Part shown: piece by piece, positions 44,138 to 53,999 of the stretch | Position numbering within the stretch: the stretch's first letter is position 1 | Layout of the letters: every line of letters begins with the position of its first letter | From: Marimonas lutisalis | Lineage (GTDB): Bacteria > Pseudomonadota > Alphaproteobacteria > Rhodobacterales > Rhodobacteraceae | Direction: 5' to 3' | Length of the DNA stretch: 64,000 nucleotides | Assembly: GCF_005434965.1 (NCBI RefSeq) | Contig: NZ_SKCI01000001.1 | Location: 319,370-383,369, forward strand | Notes under the pieces: model-generated | What the model saw: the letters and a program-made list of their open reading frames with translations, nothing else | The model's database searches: none | Told to the model about the DNA's origin: nothing | Made by a program: the position numbers and the translations under genes

Positions 44138-44301
44138 TCGCTCCCTTCCGCTTGCGGTGGGGTCGCGCTGAAATCGCCGCGTTCGACCTTGACCACGGTC
44201 AGCCCGAAGACCAGCGCGACAAAGCCCAGCAGAACCAGCCCGAGGCCCACATTGCGGCCCAGCCGGCGCTGGTGAAGTTCATGTTCGACCTTGAGAGCCA
44301 T
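44134..44301 (-). CDS. Small single-helix protein of the cytochrome oxidase operon
   Basis: The 55-residue protein begins [19 protein letters not shown] and has one hydrophobic helix (about 19-37, [19 protein letters not shown]). Its short tail ends in QAEGSE. It lies 2 bp after ctaB and overlaps ctaG by four bases, and a comparable small gene occupies this position in other alphaproteobacterial ctaB-ctaG operons. It is too short for many gene finders. A role in oxidase assembly is inferred only from its place. Confidence 0.8.
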   Translation of the reverse strand: MALKVEHELHQRRLGRNVGLGLVLLGFVALVFGLTVVKVERGDFSATPPQAEGSE

Positions 44302-44303
44302 GC

Positions 44304-45242
44304 CTACCAGCCCCCCATGCCGAACTGGGCCAGCGTCGATTCCATCAGGATCGCGCCGAAATGGCCGAAGAGATAGACGAGCGAGAGGCCGAAGACCTTC
44401 TTCTCGGTGCGGTAGCTGTCGGCCTCGGCCGCGGTTTCATCGCGGCGCCAGATGTCCCAGGCGCCCTTGAGGAAGAGCGCGTTGAGGATGAGCGCGACCG
44501 CGAGGTAGATCGGCCCGCCGATCGAGGTGAAGGCGGCGCCGAGCGCGATGGGGGCCAGCAGCAGGGTGTAGACCAGGATATGCGTGCGGGTGGCCTTGCG
44601 CCCATGAGTGACCGTCAACATCGGTACCTTGGCCTCGTGATAGTCGGACTTCATAAACAGCGCGAGCGCCCAGAAATGCGGCGGCGTCCACATGAAGATC
44701 AGCGTGAACATCAGGACCGACTCGATGCTGATACCGCCGGTGGCGACGGCCCAGCCGATCATCGGGGGGAAGGCCCCGGCGGCGCCGCCGATCACGATGT
44801 TCTGCGGTGTCCAGCGTTTGAGCCACATGGTGTAGACCACCACGTAGAAGAAGATGGTGAAAGCCAGGATCGCCGCGGCCACGTAGTTGGCCGCAAGACC
44901 CAGCATCACGACCGAGAAGACCGACAGGAAGCTGCCGAAAGCCAGCGCCTCGCCCTCGGTGACCTTGCCGGCGGGGATGGGGCGGTTCCTGGTGCGCTTC
45001 ATGATGCGATCGATATCGGCGTCCCACCACATGTTGAGCGCGCCCGACGCCCCGCCGCCCAGGGCGATGAACAGGATCGAGGCGAACCCGATCAGCGGGT
45101 GCACGTCGACCGGCGCGGCCAGAAGGCCGACGAAGGCGGTGAACACGACCAGGGACATCACCCGCGGCTTGAGCAGGGAAAAGAAATCGCCGAATCCGGC
45201 GTCGCCCGTGCTGGCCTGGCTGTTGATGCTGGTATCGGTCAT
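44304..45242 (-). CDS. ctaB: Heme O synthase (protoheme IX farnesyltransferase)
   Basis: The 312-residue UbiA-family membrane enzyme has about nine helices, the first Asp-rich motif [10 protein letters not shown] (70-79) with [10 protein letters not shown] following, and [24 protein letters not shown]. It adds farnesyl to heme b to make heme o. It lies 51 bp after ctaC and 2 bp before the small ORF. Length and motifs are typical. Confidence 0.97.
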   Translation of the reverse strand: MTDTSINSQASTGDAGFGDFFSLLKPRVMSLVVFTAFVGLLAAPVDVHPLIGFASILFIALGGGASGALNMWWDADIDRIMKRTRNRPIPAGKVTEGEALAFGSFLSVFSVVMLGLAANYVAAAILAFTIFFYVVVYTMWLKRWTPQNIVIGGAAGAFPPMIGWAVATGGISIESVLMFTLIFMWTPPHFWALALFMKSDYHEAKVPMLTVTHGRKATRTHILVYTLLLAPIALGAAFTSIGGPIYLAVALILNALFLKGAWDIWRRDETAAEADSYRTEKKVFGLSLVYLFGHFGAILMESTLAQFGMGGW

Positions 45243-45293
45243 TCTGCGTGTGCCCCGTGAGATGCGGCCCCGGTCGCCCGGGGCCGAACCGAT

Positions 45294-46199
45294 TTATTGA
45301 ACGGCTGCCAGCTGGACGTATTCGCCAGCCTCTTTCATGGCCGCCATCCAGGCGTCGTATTTCTCCTGGCTGACCACCTTGACGGTGATCGGCATATAGG
45401 CGTGGTCCTTGCCGCAAAGCTCGGAGCACTGGCCGAAATAGATGCCTTCCTTCTCAGCTGTGAACCACAGCTGGGCCAGGCGTCCGGGCACACCGTCCTG
45501 TTTCACGCCGAAGGCCGGGATGGTCCAGGAGTGGATCACGTCGTCGGCGGTGACGGTCATGACGATGGTCTTGCCCACGGGCAGGACGACGGCGGTGTCG
45601 GTGGCCAGCAGGAACTCGTCCTCGTTATAGCCGGCATCGACCAGCTTGGCGCGCATTTCGTCATCCAGCACATAGGGGGTGACATTGGCGTCGGCCGGGC
45701 GGCGGTCTTCATCCAGGCTAGCCGGCTGGCCGATCATGTAGCTGTCAAAGCCCACCTCGTCGTCGGTGTATTCGTAGGACCAGTACCACTGGTGGCCGGT
45801 GACCTTGATGTGGATGTCGCCCTCGGGGATTTCCTGCTGTTTGAACAGCACCGGCAGCGAGAACGCGCCGATGAAGACGAGGATCACGACCGGGCCCAGC
45901 GTCCACGCGATTTCAAGCGGCGTGTTGTGGGTGAAGCTGGAGGGGTTCGGGTTGGCGCGACGGTTGTAGCGCACGATAATGATCAGCGTCAGCGCGATCA
46001 CCAGAAGACAGATCGCGATGATGATGTAGTTGATCATCCCGTCGAGCCATTGCAGGTCGCGGGCCAGTTCGGTCGCGGCCGGCTGAAAGCCGAGGGCTTT
46101 CTCGACAGGTTTGCCGATCGTTTCCAGCCCGTCCTGGGCCAGGGCCGGCATCGCGGCGAACGCGGTCAGGAGGGTCAGGAGGCTAGTGAAAATTCGCAT
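45294..46199 (-). CDS. ctaC: Cytochrome c oxidase subunit II
   Basis: The 301-residue protein has a signal peptide (about 1-21), two membrane helices (about 55-77 and 95-117) and the CuA domain. Its ligands are visible: His223 in HSWTIPAFG, and Cys258, Cys262, His266 and Met269 in [12 protein letters not shown]. It accepts electrons from cytochrome c. It is first in the operon ctaC-ctaB-small-ctaG-ctaE. An FNR-like box lies 148 bp upstream. Confidence 0.97.
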   Translation of the reverse strand: MRIFTSLLTLLTAFAAMPALAQDGLETIGKPVEKALGFQPAATELARDLQWLDGMINYIIIAICLLVIALTLIIIVRYNRRANPNPSSFTHNTPLEIAWTLGPVVILVFIGAFSLPVLFKQQEIPEGDIHIKVTGHQWYWSYEYTDDEVGFDSYMIGQPASLDEDRRPADANVTPYVLDDEMRAKLVDAGYNEDEFLLATDTAVVLPVGKTIVMTVTADDVIHSWTIPAFGVKQDGVPGRLAQLWFTAEKEGIYFGQCSELCGKDHAYMPITVKVVSQEKYDAWMAAMKEAGEYVQLAAVQ

Positions 46200-46346
46200 G
46201 GGTCACCCTGGTCGGTTTTCAGTGTTCTTCGTTCATCGATGAAGGGCTTGCCGCATTTGCGGAAAAGCCCGTTGTTTTGCCGCCGTTAGAAACCATATTC
46301 TGGAGGTAGAAACAAGAATTCCGCTTGCGGCAAACGGACGCTTTTT

Positions 46347-46360
46347 TTGACATAGATCAA
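46347..46360. promoter_or_regulatory. FNR/FnrL-like box between ctaC and tldD
   Basis: TTGACATAGATCAA matches the FNR consensus TTGAT-N4-ATCAA at nine of the ten specified positions, the exception being C for T in the first half-site. It lies 34 bp before the tldD start and 147 bp before ctaC, in the divergent region. Position suggests oxygen control of one or both genes; binding has not been shown. Confidence 0.6.
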
Positions 46361-46394
46361 ATTGGGCGTGCATGGAAGACAGGAAGAAACACAA

Positions 46395-47819
46395 ATGTCC
46401 GACACATCTTTCCGGCCCTTCGATCAGGCACTTGACCTTGATAATTCCCTTGCTTTGTTGCGCGAGGCGACCGCGGGTGCTGACGATGGCGAACTTTTCC
46501 TGGAACGGCGGCGCGCCGAAGCGCTGCATTTCGATGACGGACGGGTGAAAACCGCGAGCTATGACGCGTCCGAGGGATTCGGGCTGCGCGCGGTGCGCGG
46601 CGAGGTGGCGGGATACGCGCATTCCACCGAAATCTCCGAGGCGGCGCTGAAACGCGCGGTGGAAACCGCCCGGCTGGCCGTGGGGCAGGGGGGCGGCACG
46701 CTTGCGGCGGGTCCGGCCCCCACGAACCGCCGGCTTTATGCTGATCTTGACCCGATCGCGGACGCGCCTTTCCCGGTCAAGATCGAGACCCTGCGCGAGA
46801 TCGACGCCTTCCTGCGCGACCTGGACAGCCGGGTAGTGCAGGTGTCGGCCACCATCGCCGCGTCCTGCCAGGAGGTTGAGATCCTGCGCCCCGACGGCCA
46901 GCACCTGCGCGACGTGCGCCCGATGACGCGGGTGAACGTGAGCGTGATCGTCGAGGAAAACGGCCGCCGCGAATCAGGTATGGCCGGTGGCGGTGGGCGC
47001 GTGGCGCTGTCGGGCCTGCTCGACCCTGCCGACTGGCAGGAGAAGGCGCGCGAGGCGCTGCGCATCGCGCTGGTCAACCTGCAGGCCGAACCGGCCCCGG
47101 CGGGAGTGATGGACGTGGTGCTCGGTCCGGGCTGGCCTGGTATCCTGCTGCACGAGGCGATCGGCCACGGGCTGGAGGGCGATTTCAACCGCAAGGGCAG
47201 CTCGGCCTTTGCCGGTCTGATGGGCCAGCGCATCGCGGCGCCGGGCGTTACCGTGGTGGATGACGGCACGATCCCCGACCGGCGCGGCTCGATCAGTTTC
47301 GACGATGAAGGCACGCCCAGTTCGCGCACTACGCTGATCGAGGACGGGATCCTGGTGGGCTACATGCAGGACCGGCAGAACGCGCGGCTGATGGGCGTGG
47401 AACCCACGGGCAACGGCCGCCGCGAAAGCTTTGCGCATGCGCCGATGCCGCGGATGACCAATACCTACATGATGGGCGGCGACGCCGACCCGGCCGACCT
47501 GGTGGCGGGGTTGAAAGACGGTATCTGGGCCGTGGGCTTTGGCGGTGGGCAGGTCGACATCACCAACGGCAAGTTCGTCTTTTCCTGCACCGAAGCCTAC
47601 CGCGTGAAGGATGGCAAGGTGGGTGCGCCGGTGAAAGGCGCCACGCTGATCGGCAATGGCGCGACCGCGTTGAACAATATCCGTGGGCTTGGCAACGACA
47701 TGGCGCTTGATCCCGGGATGGGCAATTGCGGAAAGGCCGGGCAATGGGTGCCGGTGGGCGTGGGCCAGCCCACCACGTTGATCGGTGGCTTGACGGTCGG
47801 GGGCTCTGCCGCGGCCTGA
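46395..47819 (+). CDS. tldD: Metalloprotease TldD
   Basis: The 474-residue protein carries the zinc motif HEAIGHGLEGD (His253, His257) and the C-terminal TldD blocks FVFSCTEAYRVKDGKVG and GPMGNCGKxGQ-type (GMGNCGKAGQWVPVG). TldD and TldE form a heterodimer that processes unstructured peptides, in some bacteria microcins or toxins. ATG 46395 is preceded by AGGAAG. The last 76 codons are nearly repeated at 49156-49386 as a diverged remnant. tldE is not in the window. Confidence 0.95.
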   Translation: MSDTSFRPFDQALDLDNSLALLREATAGADDGELFLERRRAEALHFDDGRVKTASYDASEGFGLRAVRGEVAGYAHSTEISEAALKRAVETARLAVGQGGGTLAAGPAPTNRRLYADLDPIADAPFPVKIETLREIDAFLRDLDSRVVQVSATIAASCQEVEILRPDGQHLRDVRPMTRVNVSVIVEENGRRESGMAGGGGRVALSGLLDPADWQEKAREALRIALVNLQAEPAPAGVMDVVLGPGWPGILLHEAIGHGLEGDFNRKGSSAFAGLMGQRIAAPGVTVVDDGTIPDRRGSISFDDEGTPSSRTTLIEDGILVGYMQDRQNARLMGVEPTGNGRRESFAHAPMPRMTNTYMMGGDADPADLVAGLKDGIWAVGFGGGQVDITNGKFVFSCTEAYRVKDGKVGAPVKGATLIGNGATALNNIRGLGNDMALDPGMGNCGKAGQWVPVGVGQPTTLIGGLTVGGSAAA

Positions 47820-47842
47820 CAAGCGGTATGAACGCCGATACC

Positions 47843-48649
47843 TCAGACTTCCTTGATCAGGACCTCATATGGCAGCCGGGTCCTCGTGCTGTACAGCCCT
47901 TCCGGTTTGCCGTTGCCCGCGGCTATGACCATGGTAACCTCGGCCGATTTCGGCAATCCGAGAAGCCGGCCGATGCCGCGTTTGTCGATTCCGCCCATGG
48001 GGCAGGATTCATAGCCGTGGGCGGCGAGTGACAGCATCAGGGTCTGGGCGGCCAATGCGGCCTGGAGGGTTCCGTATACGCGATAGTCGGCCTTTCGCAC
48101 CGGCCCGTTGACCGTGGGCTCCTTCAAACTCCGCAGCCAGAACATGATCCGGCGCTTGAAGTTGTTGAAGCCGAACCGATCGGTCTTCATCAGCATCGGA
48201 ACCGTGCTTTCGTAATAGTCGCGAACTGGCCCTTTAAGCGGTTTGGCGCCGTTATGCGTCATGATCCGGGTCAGTTCCCGCAAGTGGCTTTCCCACAAGT
48301 CCACGCGGGACACGGCGACGACGATATCCCCTGCCGTGGTTGCCGCCGGCTGGCCGAGGCAAAGCTTGCCCAGTTCCGCTTTCTTTGCCGCATCCCTGAC
48401 CCAATGCAGCTCATAGCATTCCAGGTTGGAGGAACTCGGCGCCAGGGTTGCGTGGCGCAGACAGTCGCGCATGATCTCTTCCGCTATCGGAGTGCCGTCG
48501 AACAACCTGATGGCGCGGCGCGCCTTCACGGTCTTGTCGAAACCGGGCAGGGCCGTCTGCATGAAGGACGCATTCGGCCTTTCGTATTTCGGAACAACAT
48601 TCGGTTTGAGGTTTTCCATCTCCTTGAGGGGGTTTTGGGTCGTAGACAT
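47843..48649 (-). CDS. Nitroreductase-family flavoprotein
   Basis: The 268-residue protein has the nitroreductase FMN-binding arrangement: KARRAIRLFDGTPI (about 41-54), LAPSSSNLECYELHWV, and near the end LMLSLAAHGYESCPMGGID and VIAAGNGKPEG. Such enzymes reduce nitro compounds or quinones with NAD(P)H. ATG 48649 (MSTTQNPLKEM) is preceded by AGGTG; longer starts to 48799 are less likely. The gene is antisense to its neighbours and lies in the segment bracketed by the two tldD 3' ends, which suggests it came in by transfer. Confidence 0.85.
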   Translation of the reverse strand: MSTTQNPLKEMENLKPNVVPKYERPNASFMQTALPGFDKTVKARRAIRLFDGTPIAEEIMRDCLRHATLAPSSSNLECYELHWVRDAAKKAELGKLCLGQPAATTAGDIVVAVSRVDLWESHLRELTRIMTHNGAKPLKGPVRDYYESTVPMLMKTDRFGFNNFKRRIMFWLRSLKEPTVNGPVRKADYRVYGTLQAALAAQTLMLSLAAHGYESCPMGGIDKRGIGRLLGLPKSAEVTMVIAAGNGKPEGLYSTRTRLPYEVLIKEV

Positions 48650-48814
48650 CGCATCACCTGTCATCTGACTGGAGCTTTTCGTGCAGCCCATCAGTGTCCC
48701 TATCACGCGCAATCCATGCGTGCATTGACGCCGATCATTGCTATGGCGACGCCCGATCGAGCAGGTATGGCAACGGCGCGCGACGTTGGCATGCGACATT
48801 CAGGAGTAGGTATT

Positions 48815-49036
48815 ATGGACAGACAGGAAGCTTACGAACGGGCAAAACACCGTGTCGAGGCCAAGATCGGTTTTTACGTGCACCTGTCGGTGTTTCTTGG
48901 CGTGAACATCTTGCTGGCGCTCATTAACTATATGACCTCACCCGACTACTGGTGGGCCAAATGGCCGCTGATTGGCTGGGGGTTTGCCGTGATCGTGCAC
49001 GCGTTTTTCGTCTTCGTGTTTTCCGGAATCAAGTGA
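48815..49036 (+). CDS. 2TM-domain protein, probably truncated by a one-base deletion
   Basis: The 73-residue protein starts MDRQEAYERAKHRVEAKIGF and has the two helices of the 2TM family (about 21-41 and 51-69, around WWAKWPLIGWGFAVIVH). ATG 48815 has AGGAG upstream. The stop TGA (49034-49036) comes right after SGIK. If one G were added there the frame would continue as KWTEEMIEEEMRKGQ to a stop at 49075-49077, exactly the amphipathic tail usual for this family. So the gene looks frameshifted at its 3' end. Function of the family is unknown. Confidence 0.75.
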   Translation: MDRQEAYERAKHRVEAKIGFYVHLSVFLGVNILLALINYMTSPDYWWAKWPLIGWGFAVIVHAFFVFVFSGIK

Positions 49037-49155
49037 CGGAAGAGATGATCGAAGAGGAAATGCGCAAAGGCCAATGAGGCGCGGCCGATATCATTTGCAC
49101 GTTTCATCGGGGAGCGCATGAAAGCCGACGGGCGTCTACGCTGCGCGATGGACTT

Positions 49156-49386
49156 GAGGCCTATCGCGTGAAGGATGGCAAGGTGGGTGCGCCGGTGAAG
49201 GGCGCCACGCTGATCGGCGATGGCGCGACCGCGTTGATGAACATCCGTGGGCTCGGCAACGACACGGCGCTTGATCCCGGGATGGGCATTTGCGGCAAGG
49301 CCGACCAATGGGTGCCGGTGGGCGTGGGCCAGTCCACCATGTTGATCGTTGGGCTGACGGTGGGCGGTTCGGCCACGGGCGCCTGA
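49156..49386 (+). pseudogene. Remnant of a second tldD 3' end
   Basis: The 231-bp stretch encodes EAYRVKDGKVGAPVKGATL and continues to GGSATGA, matching codons 400-474 of the intact tldD (47592-47819) at roughly 90 percent of bases by eye, mostly with third-position differences and one extra codon near the end. Upstream of 49156 the similarity stops abruptly. It has no start of its own. It looks like the end of a tldD from another lineage left behind after a recombination or insertion event. Confidence 0.9.
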
Positions 49387-49432
49387 CGCCGGGGGCGCGC
49401 TCTTGATCTGAAACAATGCGCCTGGCTTTGGT

Positions 49433-49462
49433 GTCGGACAGTCTGCAGGCAGCCTGTCCGAC
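49433..49462 (+). other. Hairpin in the leader of the DUF6629-type gene
   Basis: A perfect 9-bp inverted repeat GTCGGACAG / CTGTCCGAC (49433-49441 with 49454-49462) lies 20 bp before the ATG at 49482, immediately ahead of the AAGGAG ribosome site. It has no U run, so it is more likely an operator or leader structure than a terminator. Confidence 0.5.
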
Positions 49463-49481
49463 GATCCAGAAGGAGTGCGCC

Positions 49482-50150
49482 ATGTGTTTTTCCGCGACCG
49501 CCAGTTTCACGCTTGCCGGCGCGCTCGTGCCCGTGGGCGCCTACGCGATGGCCCGGGCGAGGGGACACAACCGCGCCTGGCTGCCCTTTGCCGTCTTTCC
49601 TCTGGCCTTCGGCATCCAGCAAGCGTTCGAAGGGTTGGTCTGGCTGGGGGTCGAGGGTGACAACGCTTCGATGGTAAGCGTGGGATCGCACGGATTCCTG
49701 TTCTTTTCGCATTTCTTCTGGCTGGCTTGGGTGCCCTTTGCGGCCTGGCGGATCGAGAGCGACCCGCGGCGCAAGCGGATCATGGGCGTGCTGACGGTGA
49801 TTGGCTTTCTTTACGGGTTGTCGATCTTCCTGCCGGCGTTCCTGTCGACGGAGGGCCTTAAGATCGAGGTGATCCAGCGCTCGCTCGAATACCGGACCAT
49901 GCTGATCTACGAAGACGTCATCCCGCGTGCCATCCTGCGCGTTTTCTATGCGGTGATCGTGGTTGCGGCGCTTTTTCTGTCGACGGATCGGCGCATCCAG
50001 GTGTTCGGCGGGCTGATCCTGGTATCGCTTCTGCTGACCTATGCGTTTTTCGCCTATGCGTTCATTTCCGTCTGGTGCTTCTTCGCGGCGGTGCTGTCGG
50101 CCTACCTGGCGGTCGTCATCCACGCGGATGCCCGCCGGGTGGCTGCCTGA
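49482..50150 (+). CDS. Integral membrane protein, MCFSATASF family (DUF6629-like)
   Basis: The 222-residue protein starts with MCFSATASFTLAGAL, a conserved N terminus with an invariant-looking Cys2, and has about seven helices, including LPFAVFPLAFGIQQAFEGLVW with an intramembrane-adjacent Glu. ATG 49482 is preceded by AAGGAG. Function unknown. It follows the tldD remnant and is convergent with apt. Confidence 0.8.
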   Translation: MCFSATASFTLAGALVPVGAYAMARARGHNRAWLPFAVFPLAFGIQQAFEGLVWLGVEGDNASMVSVGSHGFLFFSHFFWLAWVPFAAWRIESDPRRKRIMGVLTVIGFLYGLSIFLPAFLSTEGLKIEVIQRSLEYRTMLIYEDVIPRAILRVFYAVIVVAALFLSTDRRIQVFGGLILVSLLLTYAFFAYAFISVWCFFAAVLSAYLAVVIHADARRVAA

Positions 50151-50156
50151 CCGCGC

Positions 50157-50191
50157 GAAAACGCCCCGTCCTGAAAATTCAGAACGGGGCG
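50157..50191 (-). terminator. Intrinsic terminator of the apt transcript
   Basis: A stem of about 12 bp with one mismatch, outer arms CGCCCCGT (50162-50169) and ACGGGGCG (50184-50191), is followed on the minus strand by UUUU. It lies 100 bp past the apt stop and just past the convergent membrane protein gene; on the plus strand no U run follows. Confidence 0.8.
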
Positions 50192-50291
50192 CCAGTGGCC
50201 AGTCGGGCCGGTGACCTTTCGGTCGGTGCAAGCATGCCGCCGGATCCCAGCCGGCATCGCATGTTATCGTGGCGAAGGGTTACGAAACCCC

Positions 50292-50822
50292 TTACAGCCC
50301 CTCGAATTCGCAGAGCACCTCGACATCCATGCCCATCGCTTCGAGCTTTGCCCGCCCGCCCAGGTCGGGCAGGTCGATAATGAAGGAACAGCCAACGATC
50401 TCGCCGCCCAGCCGCTCGATCAGCTTGATGCCCGCCGCGGCGGTGCCGCCGGTGGCCAGCAGGTCATCGACCACGAGAATCCTTTCGCCTGCCGTGATCG
50501 CATCGTCATGGACTTCCACAACCGCCTCGCCGTATTCCAGCGTGTACTCCTCGGAGATGACCGGGCCGGGCAGCTTGCCCTTTTTGCGGATCGGCACGAA
50601 GCCGGTCGAGAGCTGGTGCGCGATCGCCCCGCCCAGGATGAAGCCGCGCGCCTCGAGGCCCACGACCTTGTCGATGCGGACGCCCGCGTAAGGGTGCAGC
50701 ATCTGGTCGATTGCCATGCGAAAGCCGCGCGGATCGGCGAAAAGCGTGGTGACATCGCGGAACATGATCCCTTCGTGCGGGAAATCGACGATGGTGCGGA
50801 TATAGTCTTTGACGGTTTTCAT
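50292..50822 (-). CDS. apt: Adenine phosphoribosyltransferase
   Basis: The 176-residue enzyme has the PRPP-binding motif [16 protein letters not shown] (about 117-132), the N-terminal [20 protein letters not shown] and [17 protein letters not shown]. It makes AMP from adenine and PRPP. ATG 50822 lies 8 bp after the LysE-family stop, and GAGGA of the intergenic bases serves as ribosome site. MTA phosphorylase, which releases adenine, lies 2 kb upstream on the same strand. Confidence 0.96.
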   Translation of the reverse strand: MKTVKDYIRTIVDFPHEGIMFRDVTTLFADPRGFRMAIDQMLHPYAGVRIDKVVGLEARGFILGGAIAHQLSTGFVPIRKKGKLPGPVISEEYTLEYGEAVVEVHDDAITAGERILVVDDLLATGGTAAAGIKLIERLGGEIVGCSFIIDLPDLGGRAKLEAMGMDVEVLCEFEGL

Positions 50823-50830
50823 GCGTGTCC

Positions 50831-51463
50831 TCAGGAAGTTGCCCGGCGCAGCGTGGCGGTCATGACCCCCATGCCGATAAGGGCCGTCCCGCCCAGGCGC
50901 GTGAGCCATGCGATGATCGCGGGCCGCTGGATGGTGGCGCGCAGACGGTCGGCCAGAAGCGCATAGGCCAGCGCGTTCAGCGCGGCAAGGGTGACGAAGG
51001 TGGCGATCAGGATCGCGAATTGCGGGATCAGCGGCTGATCGGCGCGAATGAACTGCGGCACGAAGGCGATGAAGAAGGCGATGGATTTCGGGTTGAGCGC
51101 GGTCACCGCCGCCGCGTGCCAGAAGATCGCAACGGCGCGGATGCCCTCGGGCGCGTCGGGCAGGGCGATGCCGCCATGTGGCGCCGAGCGGATCAGGCGG
51201 ACCCCCATCCACACGAGGTAGGCCGCGCCGATCCATTTCAGCACGGTGAAGGCCGTGGCCGAGGCCAGCACCAGCGCGCCGAGCCCGGCGAGCGAAGCCG
51301 ACATGGCGATGAAATCCCCAAGCGCCACCCCGGTGGCCGAGGCCACCGCCACCCGGCGCCCCTGGCTGAGCGCATAGGACAGGACCAGAAGGATCGTCGG
51401 GCCGGGGATCATCAGCAGGACCGTCGAGGCGAAGCAGAAGGCGAGCCAGGTTTCGATTGTCAT
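50831..51463 (-). CDS. LysE/RhtB-family exporter
   Basis: The 210-residue protein has about six helices and the LysE pattern: [23 protein letters not shown] at the start, [29 protein letters not shown] and [16 protein letters not shown]. Such proteins export amino acids or their lactones. The start at 51463 fits the family; the open frame extends to 51625 but reads through a non-coding promoter region. It is probably co-transcribed with apt. Confidence 0.9.
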   Translation of the reverse strand: MTIETWLAFCFASTVLLMIPGPTILLVLSYALSQGRRVAVASATGVALGDFIAMSASLAGLGALVLASATAFTVLKWIGAAYLVWMGVRLIRSAPHGGIALPDAPEGIRAVAIFWHAAAVTALNPKSIAFFIAFVPQFIRADQPLIPQFAILIATFVTLAALNALAYALLADRLRATIQRPAIIAWLTRLGGTALIGMGVMTATLRRATS

Positions 51464-51623
51464 TATGTATCCGTCCTCTCGTCGTGCCGGGGCCGCGTCG
51501 GGCCGAAGAGTAGCAGCGCGACGCGGCTGCGCAACTCGCGAATGGGTCCGCGCTGGCAGTATTGCCTCGAAGCCGTCGATTGCGGGTCCAACAATACCCA
51601 CATTTCCGGGGCAATCAGGCTGC

Positions 51624-52280
51624 ATGACGAATGTTTCAAGTGACCCGGGTGATCAGAGCAGTCCGCATGCATCCCTTGGATGGGGCGCGCGCCTGATACT
51701 CATTTATTTCGGTGTGCTGATCGTGTTCTGCCTTCTGGGGCTTTCCAGCGGCGGCGGGATCGTCCTCAACCCGGACGGTCTTGGCCGGCATGAGGAATCG
51801 TTGACCATGCTCGGCGTCGTTCATGCGGGGTTCTTGGTATGGCTGTTCCTGCGCCTGCGCGCGGTTCAGGCCGAGCCGATCCCGATGAAAGCCGGGCACG
51901 TGATCATCAATCTTGGCCTTATGGTGTTCCTTGTATGGGCGATGGGCCAGGCCTTGCGGGGACCGGCCTGGGCCTGGACGCTGGACTACTGGGGCGAAGA
52001 GAGCCAGCGCGAGCTGACCCTGGTCGGGATCAGCCCGGATGGTCTCTGCCTGCGGACGGGGATCGGACGACACGCCGCCTGCGCGGTGCACGAGCGGCAG
52101 GGCAAGTATCATCTGCATTTCAAGGAGTGGGACGAAACTCTGCGCACCAATAAGACGTATGGCCTGCCAGTCTATGAAAAACGCGTGATGCGGGTCAATT
52201 ACCGGGTGCCGATCCCGGTCGTGCTGCGCACGCGCGAAAACTGGGCCGTGCTGTTGCGTCGGGACTGGGCGTTGAAATAG
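51624..52280 (+). CDS. Membrane protein of unknown function
   Basis: The 218-residue protein has three hydrophobic helices (about 23-45, 58-78 and 92-110), followed by a soluble domain of about 100 residues ending RENWAVLLRRDWALK. No recognisable motif. It diverges from the LysE gene with a 160-bp gap. Start MTNVSSDPGD is chosen because upstream sequence is not protein-like. A GC-rich inverted repeat (CGCCCGGGCG type) follows the stop but lacks a U run. Confidence 0.65.
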   Translation: MTNVSSDPGDQSSPHASLGWGARLILIYFGVLIVFCLLGLSSGGGIVLNPDGLGRHEESLTMLGVVHAGFLVWLFLRLRAVQAEPIPMKAGHVIINLGLMVFLVWAMGQALRGPAWAWTLDYWGEESQRELTLVGISPDGLCLRTGIGRHAACAVHERQGKYHLHFKEWDETLRTNKTYGLPVYEKRVMRVNYRVPIPVVLRTRENWAVLLRRDWALK

Positions 52281-52509
52281 CCCCGCAGACCCCGCCACGC
52301 CGCGCCCGGGCGTGACGCGAAGGCCAAACGCCCGGGCCCGCCCGGGCCATATGCGCGCCCCGATCAGGATAGCGGGATGTTCAGAGGCGCGTTGACCCAT
52401 GCCTGCCAAAGGGCCATGGCGTCAAACCGCCATATTCCCAGTTCGCGCATCGGCCCTTATCTGCAGAAGCTAGGCGTTTGAAACGCTGAGTCCGAGCGAG
52501 AGATTTGCG

Positions 52510-52986
52510 ATGACCCGGAAGACCTATGGCCAGCTGGCCGCCGAAGCCGCCGCGCGCGTGCAGGAAATAATGCCCTGGGACGTGCCGGATTTCCTGGCCG
52601 ATCACCCCGACGCGCTCCTGCTCGATATCCGCGAGCGTGACGAGGTTGCCCGCGCCCGCATCGAAGGCGCGCTCAACGTGCCGCGCGGTATCCTCGAAAG
52701 CGCGGCGGAATGGGACTATGCCGAAACCGAGCCCGCGCTGGTCGAGGCGCGCGAGAAGCCGGTGCTCATCATCTGCCGGTCGGGCAACCGCTCGGCCTTT
52801 GCTGCCGAGACGCTGATTCAGATGGGCTTTGCCGACGTCCGGTCGGTCAAGCTGGGCATCAAGGGCTGGAACGACGCCGATCTTCCGTTGATCGACGCGG
52901 AAGGCGCGGCGCTCGACGGGGATGACGCAGTGGACCTGATCGAATTGCAGCCCCGCCCCGACCAGACCGATCCGGCGCGGCGATAG
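52510..52986 (+). CDS. Rhodanese-domain protein
   Basis: The 158-residue cytosolic protein has one rhodanese domain: LLLDIRERDEVARARIEGALNVPRG (about 36-60) and the active loop IICRSGNRS with Cys89. It probably transfers sulfur or acts on thiosulfate or persulfide; the substrate is not predictable. It is convergent with mtnP, 16 bp away. Start MTRKTYGQLA at 52510 lies after GAGCGAGAG, a weak ribosome site. Confidence 0.88.
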   Translation: MTRKTYGQLAAEAAARVQEIMPWDVPDFLADHPDALLLDIRERDEVARARIEGALNVPRGILESAAEWDYAETEPALVEAREKPVLIICRSGNRSAFAAETLIQMGFADVRSVKLGIKGWNDADLPLIDAEGAALDGDDAVDLIELQPRPDQTDPARR

Positions 52987-53002
52987 GGCTGTCAGGAACT
53001 CG

Positions 53003-53878
<876 letters not shown>

Positions 53879-53999
53879 GTGGGCCTCGCTTGGTTTTCGC
53901 AGCCAGATAAACCGGTGAAAACGCGCGGCACAACCCCAATGGGGTGTGCGCAACTCACATGGCGATCATTTGATCGTCACGCCGGAAAACGATCAGGGT

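Noticed and set aside
52290-52360. GC-rich CGCCCGGGCG repeats after the 218-residue membrane protein gene
   Set aside because: Short self-complementary GC boxes without a U run; could be a weak hairpin but not supported as terminator.
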